The notes beneath the pieces were generated by a model. That model was not told the DNA's origin and did no database searches. It worked only from the letters and a program-made list of their open reading frames with translations. DNA of 64,000 nucleotides from Mycolicibacterium baixiangningiae (GTDB lineage: Bacteria > Actinomycetota > Actinomycetes > Mycobacteriales > Mycobacteriaceae). The position numbers and the translations under genes are program-made. The stretch is from positions 868,001 through 932,000 of the forward strand of contig NZ_CP066218.1 in assembly GCF_016313185.1 (NCBI RefSeq), in the 5' to 3' direction. Shown here one piece after another: positions 46,317-53,637 of the stretch (positions are counted from its first letter, which is position 1; each line of letters starts with the position of its first letter).

Positions 46317-46448
46317 CGGAGGATTACAGGGCTGCTGGATTGCCGGCGTGTTACCTCCGCAGGCTGCCCGTGTTAACAGTTGTGACGGCCACGTTTTTCG
46401 GTGCGCGGACCGCATGGCACCGCTCGGGCCCGAGCAGCGGCAACTGAC

Positions 46449-47474
46449 CTAGAAGCCCTGGCCGTGCACCTCGTGGCCGGGCTTCTCGGCGACCAGGCCG
46501 TGGTAGGCCTGCTCCACCGTCGACCCTTGGTTGATCACCCCGTCGACCTCGCGGGCGATCGGCATGTTCAACGCGTACTCGTCGGCGAACTCCATCACCA
46601 CCGTGGAGGCCTTCACGCCTTCTGCGACCTGGTTCATCGACGCGATGATCTCGTCGATCGATTTCCCCGCGCCCAGCTGTTCGCCGACATGACGGTTGCG
46701 GCTGCGCTGGCTAGTGCAGGTGACGATCAGATCGCCCATCCCGGCCAGTCCGGCGAAGGTGTCGCGGTGGCCGCCCATCGCCTCTCCGAGTTTCGACATC
46801 TCCCGCACCGCGCGGGCGATCACCATGGCGCGCGTGTTCTCCCCGATGCCGAGTGAATAGCCCATGCCGACGGCGATCGCGTAGACGTTCTTCAGCGCGC
46901 CGGCCATCTCGACACCCACCACGTCGTCGGTGGTGTAGGTGCGAAAACGCTTGGTGCGGAACAATTCTGCCAACCGTGCCGCGAGGTGGGGGTCCGGCAT
47001 CGCCAGCACTGCCGCCGCGGCATACCCGTCTGCGACCTCGCGGGCGATGTTGGGCCCGGCGAGGATTCCCGCCGGATGCCCGGGCAGCACTTCGTCGACG
47101 ATCTGACTCATCCGCATATTGGTGCCCTGTTCGAGCCCCTTGACCAGCGACACCACCGGCACCCACGGCCGCAGTTCGGTGGCCAGTTCCTCGAGCACCC
47201 CGCGGAACCCGTGTGACGGCACGCCCATGACGACGACGTCGGCGCTGTTGGCGGCCTCGGCGAAGTCGGTGGTCGCACGCAACGTCTCGCTCAGTACACA
47301 GTCGTCCCCGAGGTAGCGGGAATTGCGGTGGTTGGCGTTGATGTCCTTGGCGGTGTCCTCCGAGCGCACCCACTGGATCGTCGGCGCGCGCCGCGAGCAG
47401 ATCGATGCGACGGTGGTACCCCAGGAGCCGCCTCCGAGGACGACGACGTTGGGCTGTCGATGCGCGTGTGCCAT
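46449..47474 (-). CDS. gpsA: NAD(P)-dependent glycerol-3-phosphate dehydrogenase
   Basis: A 341-residue enzyme reducing dihydroxyacetone phosphate to sn-glycerol 3-phosphate for phospholipid synthesis. The nucleotide motif VVLGGGSWGTTVA and the catalytic Lys region VEMAGALKNVYAIAVGMG are present, with VKGLEQGT and AGPNIAREVA. ATG 47474 gives the same length as M. tuberculosis GpsA1 (Rv0564c). It ends 133 bases from the head of the catabolic cluster. Divergent from the DUF1023-type remnant. Confidence 0.94.
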   Translation of the reverse strand: MAHAHRQPNVVVLGGGSWGTTVASICSRRAPTIQWVRSEDTAKDINANHRNSRYLGDDCVLSETLRATTDFAEAANSADVVVMGVPSHGFRGVLEELATELRPWVPVVSLVKGLEQGTNMRMSQIVDEVLPGHPAGILAGPNIAREVADGYAAAAVLAMPDPHLAARLAELFRTKRFRTYTTDDVVGVEMAGALKNVYAIAVGMGYSLGIGENTRAMVIARAVREMSKLGEAMGGHRDTFAGLAGMGDLIVTCTSQRSRNRHVGEQLGAGKSIDEIIASMNQVAEGVKASTVVMEFADEYALNMPIAREVDGVINQGSTVEQAYHGLVAEKPGHEVHGQGF

Positions 47475-47578
47475 GGCGATCAGCGTAGGACGGGTGCCGC
47501 CGGCCGGAGGCCGATTCGATTGGTGCAGCAAGCGTGTCACGGGCCAGGTGATACTGAGATCCGGTCGGCGCAGGGGGT

Positions 47579-48512
47579 GTGGTGACGGTTTCACTGTCGG
47601 TGGTGGAGACGTCCAACCCAGACGGTCTCATCGACGCCGCCGGCCAGATCCGCGAGAAGATCACCCACCTCGACACCCTGCTGACCCAGCAGCGCCGCGC
47701 GCTGGCCGAGTTGCGCGCGAACTGGCTGGGCAAGGCCGCGGCAGCAGCGATCGCGAAGGCCGAAGCCAACCTCGACCAGCAGGAGACGCTGCGGGCGCGA
47801 CTGCGGGCGTTGCAGTCGGCGTTGCAGTCCGGCGGTACGCAGCTGTCCTCGACGCGGCGCGGGCTGCTGATGCTGGTCAACACCCTGCGCGCCACCGGCT
47901 GGCAGGTCGCCGACGACGGCACCTGCACTCCGCCGTCGTACCTGCCCCCGGTGTTCAGCGGGCTGGCCATGGCGTGGACGGCCCTCATCAAGCGGCTGCG
48001 GTCGCAGTACAGCGAGATCGACCAGTCGACGGCTGCGGCGATCACGTCGGCGCTGGGCGGTCCGGTGCCGCGGACGCCGCCGGGAACGCTCGGCGATCCG
48101 CGTCAACTCCCGAACAAGGACACCGCACCCGAGGACGTCAAGAAGTGGTGGGACTCGCTGAGCCAGGCCGAGAAGGACGGGCTGATCGCCGAGCATCCGC
48201 CGGAGTTGGGCAACCTCAACGGCATTCCCGCCGAGGTACGGGACAAGGTCAACCAGGCGGTGATGAACGCGTGTGATCACCGATATCGCCACCGGCAACA
48301 GCGACCGCTTGGCGGCACAGGATCTGCTCGCCGAGGGCCGCCGCCAACCCCACATCACCACACCCGACCACATCGATCTACCGTTCGGCGGCAGAGTTCC
48401 GTTGCCGCACCTCGATACCGATATTCCGGGCAGTCCCGCCTTCATCGACCCGGAAGCCGGCCGACCAGGGAGCTCTGTGACCACTGACCATGAGTACACA
48501 CCGGCCGGGTGA
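47579..48512 (+). pseudogene. DUF1023-type alpha/beta hydrolase with internal deletion and frameshift
   Basis: The first ~228 residues match the N-terminal helical domain of mycobacterial DUF1023 hydrolases, up to the linker KKWWDSLSQAEKDGLIAEHP...NGIPAEVRDKVNQAVMNA. The catalytic domain that should follow is missing. From 48273 a different frame reads VITDIATGNSDRLAAQDLL, like the C-terminal end of the same family, and stops at 48512 overlapping the lipoprotein gene, the usual junction for these pairs. The original frame instead runs into a basic, low-complexity tail to 48487. So an internal deletion seems to have left both ends. A functional short protein is not excluded. Confidence 0.55.
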
Positions 48513-49047
48513 GAGAGTGCGGGCGGCGCTGGCCGTCCCGCTGCTGTTGTGCACGATCGCGCTAGGAGGGTGCTCCATGTCGAAGCCCGGCGCCGGTGGC
48601 GGCGAGCAGGTCGCCAGTCCGATGTCCGACGGACAGGCCGAAGCCCAGGTCGTCGATGCCGGCAGGCAGCTACGGACGGTCGCCGGTCTGCAGGACGTCG
48701 GCGGGGGGTTTTCGTTCGAATCCTGCAACGACCAGGGTGAGCCGCCCTATCGCGGGTTCGTCGAGATGAGCGCCCAGCTGCCTGCGGGCACCGACACCGA
48801 CACCTATGCCCGCCAGGTCGCCGACGCCATGGTCGCGGCGGGCTGGACCGACGGTCCACCGCCGGGAAAGAAGCCGTACGGCACGGTCATCCACAAGGAC
48901 GGGGTGATGGTCGTGATGGGGCCCGGCAACGTCGACGGTCTGCTGGCGTTCACGATCTCGGGGGAGTGCCGCAACACGACCGATCACCGCGACGACGGTA
49001 AGGCCGTCGGCCGCGACATCACCGCGGAGTTGCTCAGCGGTAGTTGA
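48490..49047 (+). CDS. Lipoprotein partnered with DUF1023-type hydrolase (LprP-like)
   Basis: A 185-residue lipoprotein with lipobox ALGGC (Cys about 28). The mature part has a beta domain with a conserved [17 protein letters not shown] and a later Cys (SGECRN). Arrangement after a DUF1023-type gene resembles Rv0963c-Rv0962c (lprP). ATG 48490 lies inside the end of the C-terminal remnant, 14 bases past the overlap. It runs 14 bases into the convergent yajQ gene. Confidence 0.72.
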   Translation: MSTHRPGERVRAALAVPLLLCTIALGGCSMSKPGAGGGEQVASPMSDGQAEAQVVDAGRQLRTVAGLQDVGGGFSFESCNDQGEPPYRGFVEMSAQLPAGTDTDTYARQVADAMVAAGWTDGPPPGKKPYGTVIHKDGVMVVMGPGNVDGLLAFTISGECRNTTDHRDDGKAVGRDITAELLSGS

Positions 49048-49525
49048 CGAACTGCAGAGCCACGTCGAGGTCGGCCTGTTTGAGCAGGGCGATGATGGTC
49101 TGCAGGTCGTCGCGCTTCTTGCTGCTGACCCGGATCTCCTCGCCCTGGATCTGGGCTTTGACACCCTTGGGGCCCTCGTCGCGGATGAGCTTGGTGATCT
49201 TCTTGGCCTGCTCGCTGGTGATGCCCTGTTTGATGTCGCCGCTGACGCGGTAGGTCTTGCCGCTGGGCTGCGGGTCGCCGGCGTCGAACGCCTTCATGGA
49301 GATGTCGCGGCGGACGAGCTTCTCCTTGAAGACGTCGACGGCGGCCTTCGCGCGTTCCTCGGTGGAGCTGACGATCTCGATGGTCTCCTCGCCCTTCCAG
49401 GCGATGGTGGTGTCGGTGCCCCGGAAGTCGAAGCGGGTGCTCAACTCCTTGGCTGCCTGGTTCAGCGCGTTGTCGACCTCCTGGCGATCGACCTTGCTCA
49501 CGACGTCGAAGCTGGAATCCGCCAT
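49034..49525 (-). CDS. yajQ: YajQ family cyclic-di-GMP-binding protein
   Basis: A 163-residue UPF0234/YajQ protein (two ferredoxin-like domains). Typical parts: [30 protein letters not shown], and the end [12 protein letters not shown]. In other bacteria YajQ binds c-di-GMP and nucleic acid. ATG 49525 gives the length of Rv0566c. GGAGGGAG sits just upstream on the minus strand. Confidence 0.94.
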   Translation of the reverse strand: MADSSFDVVSKVDRQEVDNALNQAAKELSTRFDFRGTDTTIAWKGEETIEIVSSTEERAKAAVDVFKEKLVRRDISMKAFDAGDPQPSGKTYRVSGDIKQGITSEQAKKITKLIRDEGPKGVKAQIQGEEIRVSSKKRDDLQTIIALLKQADLDVALQFVNYR

Positions 49526-49626
49526 GGACTCGCTCCCTCCTGGCTTGTTCGGGCGTTTTCGTCTTCGGACCATCCTCGTTGTACCCTGCTAGTCGCACCA
49601 AATCCGAGAGGACGGTGCGGACACCC

Positions 49627-49709
49627 GGCAGGTTGCCCGAGCGGCCAATGGGAGCGGACTGTAAATCCGTCGGCTTACGCCTACGCAGGTTCGAATCCTG
49701 CACCTGCCA
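49627..49709 (+). tRNA. tyrT: tRNA-Tyr (GTA anticodon)
   Basis: An 83-base class II tRNA. The acceptor arms GGCAGGT and ACCTGCC pair perfectly, the anticodon loop is CTGTAAA with anticodon GTA, a long variable arm follows, and the T arm has GGTTCGAATCC. CCA is not encoded. A hairpin terminator follows within 10 bases. The 3' side borders a small lower-GC patch. Confidence 0.95.
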
Positions 49710-49716
49710 CGCACTG

Positions 49717-49745
49717 ATCAGGCCCCCTCGCAGAGGGGGCCTGAT
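49717..49745 (+). terminator. Terminator after tRNA-Tyr
   Basis: Arms ATCAGGCCCCCTC (49717-49729) and GAGGGGGCCTGAT (49733-49745) pair over 13 bases with a GCA loop and end at a TT. It starts 7 bases past the tRNA 3' end. Confidence 0.75.
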
Positions 49746-49931
49746 TGCGTTGCGGGACGGAATTGTCACGGATTGTCACAGGCGCGGGGAACTGTGCGTC
49801 GGCGTGCTGACTGTGTCACGTAGGAATGAGATCCGCGGCATCGGACGCGTGACGAGGTGAGGAATCGCTAGGGCGACTTGAACTGCACCCGAGTCAGTGC
49901 GCTTTCGTTTTTTTCGAATTACGATGGCGGA

Positions 49932-50390
49932 ATGACCGTGACAACCGAGCACACTGTCTTCCCGGCCGACGTCGACCGGGGACTCGCTGCGCTGCTCGTC
50001 GCACTGGAGACGGCAAAAGCCCTGGCCATCGAAACAACCGATGGCCAGTCGTTCCCCTTGACGCCCGAACTACGCGACATCCTCACTCATGCAGCACACG
50101 CGCTGATAGAAGGCCACGCAGTCACCCTCGAGCCGCAACGCGTCGTCTTGTCGACGCAGGAAGCCGCCGACCTTCTCGGAGTGTCTCGACCAACTCTGGT
50201 GAAGCTGCTCGAGACGGGCGCGATTCCCTACACGCAGCCGGGTCGGCATCGCCGGGTGCAACTCACCGATCTACTGGCCTATCAACAGCAAATCCGCCAC
50301 GAGCGGCGCGACACGCTCGCTGCGATGAACGCTGAAACGGCCGCTGACGATGCGTACGGCCGCCTCGGCGAGTTCGGTGGGGCGCGCTGA
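49932..50390 (+). CDS. Excisionase-family HTH protein (probable antitoxin)
   Basis: A 152-residue DNA-binding protein. The C-terminal half holds a MerR/excisionase-type HTH: STQEAADLLGVSRPTLVKLLE (about 80-100) then GRHRRVQLTDLLAYQQ. The N-terminal half is helical. The next gene is a PIN-type toxin 3 bases downstream, the usual order for antitoxin-toxin pairs of this kind. The codon mix is less GC-rich than the surroundings, and it lies 222 bases from a tRNA, both suggesting transfer. Confidence 0.8.
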   Translation: MTVTTEHTVFPADVDRGLAALLVALETAKALAIETTDGQSFPLTPELRDILTHAAHALIEGHAVTLEPQRVVLSTQEAADLLGVSRPTLVKLLETGAIPYTQPGRHRRVQLTDLLAYQQQIRHERRDTLAAMNAETAADDAYGRLGEFGGAR

Positions 50391-50393
50391 CCC

Positions 50394-51397
50394 GTGTCAC
50401 GAGTACGGGTGATCCTTGATGCGTGCGTTCTGGTGCCCTACCAACTTGCGGACCTTCTGCTTCGCATCGCTGATGCCGAACTGTTTGAACCTTTGTGGTC
50501 AGACGACCTGCTTGCCGAAGTTGAACGAAATATCGTCAGCTCGGCGTCCAGCCTGACAAAGCCGCCCGCAGGATCGCGCAGATGGCATCGGCGTTCCCCA
50601 ACGCGACCGTGACGGGCTTCGAACATCTTGTGCCTGCGATGAGCACGGACCCCAAAGACCGTCACGTCGCCGCCGCAGCCGTTCGAGGCGGGGCTGCCCT
50701 TATCGTCACGGCGAACACGCGGGATTTTCCACCGGAAGCCTTGGCGCGCTATGACATTGAGGTCATTCACCCTGACGACTTCCTTCAAGACCAGCTGGAC
50801 CTTGCCGGGGCCACCGTGCTGACTTGCCTTCAGCAGCACCGCTCCGCCTATACCCGACCACAATTCACCGTTACCGAGTGTTACCTCGGTCTTGAGCGGA
50901 CCGTGCCTGCTTTCGCCCGGGCGGCGATACAGGCTGAGTTGAGCCAGGCTGGCCACCAGCCGGGCGATCCACTGCCAATCGAGATACGCACCGGGGATGA
51001 GGCCTTTGGCGCCTTTTTCCCAGACGGCGAACCAACACCTGACGAGCCCCGCGGCGCTGCATTTATCTGGTGGGAGGCGCTGAGAGGCAAAGCCGAGTTC
51101 CTAGATGTTCTGCACGCTTTGACGTTAGATCCGTCTCTGTGGGACGACTACAACCAAGCCGAAGAGATACTGCGCGACCACGGCATGATGCAGTTCCCCG
51201 AGCGGTGTCCCGGCGACGATGACATCGCCTACATCAAGTTCATGCCGAACGCGGAACACGCAGCGGTTGCATTCGCGACCACGCCAATCTATGACGCGAA
51301 GATCCTGACGCTTCTTCGTTGCGCTGACGGAATCTGGCGTGTTTGGGGACTGAGCCCGAGTCGCTTTCCGTCGGCGGATGAAGTCCGAGGGTCGTGA
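50394..51397 (+). pseudogene. PIN-domain toxin with C-terminal extension, frameshifted
   Basis: The first frame (50394-50612) starts with a PIN fold: RVILDACVLVPYQLADLLL, SDDLLAEVERNIV. Near 50537-50541 the homology moves to another frame (LGVQPDKAARRIAQMAS, then HVAAAAVRGGAALIVTANTRDF) that stays open to 51397. So one base was lost or two gained around there. The PIN core ends near the motif SAYTRPQFT; about 150 further residues form an unrecognised domain (WDDYNQAEEILRDHG). The downstream part alone could be translated from ATG 50582. Toxin activity (ribonuclease) is probably lost. A sequencing error cannot be excluded. Confidence 0.65.
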
Positions 51398-51550
51398 TGT
51401 CGCGCTCCGCCGGACACGGGCTCCTGCCGGCGAACCGTCCCTGATCAATCAGCGAGCTTGCGTTCCATTCTCGACAACTTTCGCGAAACTTTCGGCGGCA
51501 GTCGCCAACGCCTCAGGGCAGAGGCGCCGGCGTTACGGTGTCCGGCACAC

Positions 51551-52888
51551 TCAGCGGAAGGTGTGATCGTCGACGACTTCGGCGATTCGGCGCAGCGCGT
51601 GGGCGAGGACCTCGGTGTCGACCGAACCCAGGGCCAGTCGTAGAGCGTGGGGGCTGTCTTTGGTCGTCGCGTACGGTTCGGCGGTCGCAACAGAGATCTT
51701 CTCGCGCAGCAGTGCGTCGGCGACGCGGTCGGCGCGCACGTCGTCGGGCAGTGGGAGCCACAGGAAGTAGGACGACGGGTGTCCGACGATGTCCCGTTCG
51801 CCGAGAATCTGCCGGGCCGTCGCGTTACGGCGTTGCGCGTCCAACCGTTTGGCGGCTTCGAGGCGGGTGACCGTGCCGTCCTCGAGCCACGACGTCGCGA
51901 TCGCCGTGACGACCGCAGGCGTGTTCCACGTCGTCGCGCGAATCGCGCGTTCCAGCGGCTCGACGAAATGAGCTGGTGCGCCGAGGAATCCGAACCGGAG
52001 TCCCGTGGCGACGCTCTTGGACAACCCCGACACGTACACGGTCGACTCCGGCAGCATCGCGGCCAGGGGCGGTGGTGCGTCCTCGGCGAGGAACGCGTAG
52101 GCGGCATCCTCGATCACCAACACGTCGTGCCTGCGGGCGATGCCGGCCAGACGCCGCCGCGAATCCTCGGGGGTGATCCACCCGAGGGGGTTGTGCATGG
52201 TGGGCATCGTGTAGATCGCCCGCACCGGCCGGGTCGTGCACAGCCGCTCGAATGCGTCGAGGTCGGGGCCGTCGTCCGCCGCCGGTAGTGGAGCCAGCTC
52301 CAGGTGGTGTGCGTGGGCGAGCACCGTGAACCCCGGGTAGCTCAGCGCGTCGACGGCCACCACGTCGCCGGGCTGCAGGAGGGCCAGTACGGCGACGGAC
52401 AGCCCGTGCTGGGCCCCGTTGACGATCAGCACCTGCTGCGGGTCGACTGTCACGCCGCGGGTCTGCAGATGCCGTGCCACAACAGCGCGTTCCTTGGGGC
52501 GTCCGGCGTGCGGTTGGTAGCGCAGCAGCGCGGCGAGGTCGCCGGTGGCCGCCAGGTCGCGCAGAGCGTCGCGCAGCAGGTCGGCCTGTTCGGACAGCGA
52601 CGGAATGCTGAAGGTCAGGTCGATCACGTCTGCGGCCACGGTCTGCTGGTCGATGCCGTGCGTCAGTGGGAGCGCGGTCTCGCGGACGAACGTGCCGCGG
52701 CCTGTCTCGCCGCTGACCAATCCCATCGCGGCCAGTTCCGCATACACCCGCGACGCGGTCACGACCGCCAATCCTTCCCGGGCGGCCAGTTCGCGATGCG
52801 TGGGTAACCGGCTGCCGGCGGTCAGCCGGCCGGTACGGATGTCGGCGGCGAGGGTGTCCACCACCGCGCGGTATCGGGAACGAGGCAC
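51551..52888 (-). CDS. MocR/PdxR-type regulator (GntR HTH fused to aminotransferase domain)
   Basis: A 445-residue chimera. Winged HTH at about 5-70 (YRAVVDTLAADIRTGRL; LAVVTASRVYAEL) and a fold-type I aminotransferase domain (about 90-440) with the PLP lysine in SGLSKSVATGLRFG and NPLGWITPEDS upstream. Such proteins sense PLP or its adducts and often control a divergent gene. GTG 52888 was chosen; TTG 52909 would extend into the shared control region. Divergent from the DJ-1/PfpI gene. Confidence 0.88.
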   Translation of the reverse strand: MPRSRYRAVVDTLAADIRTGRLTAGSRLPTHRELAAREGLAVVTASRVYAELAAMGLVSGETGRGTFVRETALPLTHGIDQQTVAADVIDLTFSIPSLSEQADLLRDALRDLAATGDLAALLRYQPHAGRPKERAVVARHLQTRGVTVDPQQVLIVNGAQHGLSVAVLALLQPGDVVAVDALSYPGFTVLAHAHHLELAPLPAADDGPDLDAFERLCTTRPVRAIYTMPTMHNPLGWITPEDSRRRLAGIARRHDVLVIEDAAYAFLAEDAPPPLAAMLPESTVYVSGLSKSVATGLRFGFLGAPAHFVEPLERAIRATTWNTPAVVTAIATSWLEDGTVTRLEAAKRLDAQRRNATARQILGERDIVGHPSSYFLWLPLPDDVRADRVADALLREKISVATAEPYATTKDSPHALRLALGSVDTEVLAHALRRIAEVVDDHTFR

Positions 52889-52893
52889 GCCGC

Positions 52894-52922
52894 ATTGTAT
52901 GCATGACAATTCTTTGATTGTC
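52894..52922. promoter_or_regulatory. Repeat cluster in MocR / DJ-1 divergent region
   Basis: Three copies of one 5-base unit occur: ATTGT (52894-52898), ACAAT (52906-52910) and ATTGT (52917-52921). The first and third form direct repeats 23 bases apart; the last two form GACAAT-N6-ATTGTC (52905-52922). They lie between the two divergent starts, so a MocR operator is likely. MocR proteins often bind direct repeats. Confidence 0.5.
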
Positions 52923-52950
52923 CTGTGTAACCGCTCGTATCGTCGGCGGT

Positions 52951-53568
52951 ATGCACATCGCCATCCTCACCTTCGAGGGCTTCAACGAACTGGATTCGCT
53001 CATCGCCCTGGGCGTGCTCAACCGCGTGCGGGACGAGGATTGGCGGGTGTCGATCGCCAGCCCGTCCGCCCGGGTGTGCTCCATGAACGGCGTCGTGATC
53101 GAGTCCCACGTCTCCCTCGAAGAAGCCGGGCGCGCAGACGCCGTGATCGTGGGGAGCGGTATCCGAACCCGCGAAGTGGTCGCCGACCCCGACCTCATGG
53201 CGCGCCTGACGCTGGACCCGGGGCGCCAACTCCTGGGCGCGCAATGCTCGGGCACGCTCGTGCTGGCCAGGCTCGGACTCCTCGACGGCGTGCCCGCCTG
53301 CACCGACCTGACGACCAAGCCCTGGGTCCAGGCCGCCGGGGTCGAGGTCCTCAACCAGCCACTCTTCGCCAAAGGCAATGTCGCCACCGCCGGTGGTTGC
53401 CTCTCATCGGCGTACCTCGCCGGCTGGATGATCGCTCGACTGCGTGGCCTGCACGCCGCTCGCGACGCGCTGCACTACGTCGCCCCCGTCGGAGAGAAAC
53501 AGGCCTACCTGGCCAACGCGATGAACAACATCACCCCCTACCTGACAGACAGCCGGATCAACGCGTGA
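52951..53568 (+). CDS. DJ-1/PfpI family protein
   Basis: A 205-residue class I glutamine-amidotransferase-like protein. The reactive Cys is about residue 99 in LLGAQCSGTLVLARL, and the N-terminal MHIAILTFEGFNELD is standard for the group (the Glu near 12 is expected for DJ-1). Relatives act as isonitrile hydratases, glyoxalases or regulators; the role is not determinable. Divergent from a MocR gene, which probably controls it. Confidence 0.85.
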   Translation: MHIAILTFEGFNELDSLIALGVLNRVRDEDWRVSIASPSARVCSMNGVVIESHVSLEEAGRADAVIVGSGIRTREVVADPDLMARLTLDPGRQLLGAQCSGTLVLARLGLLDGVPACTDLTTKPWVQAAGVEVLNQPLFAKGNVATAGGCLSSAYLAGWMIARLRGLHAARDALHYVAPVGEKQAYLANAMNNITPYLTDSRINA

Positions 53569-53637
53569 AGGTTGCACCGGCCCGATCGGAATAGCCGCGA
53601 CTGCTTCGCGGGTGCACCCAGCCACTATTTTGTAGAT

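Noticed and set aside
49710..51550. A repeat of the tRNA-Tyr 3' end marking an integration end
   Set aside because: I could not find a copy of the T-arm and acceptor sequence downstream within this region, so an att site is not claimed.
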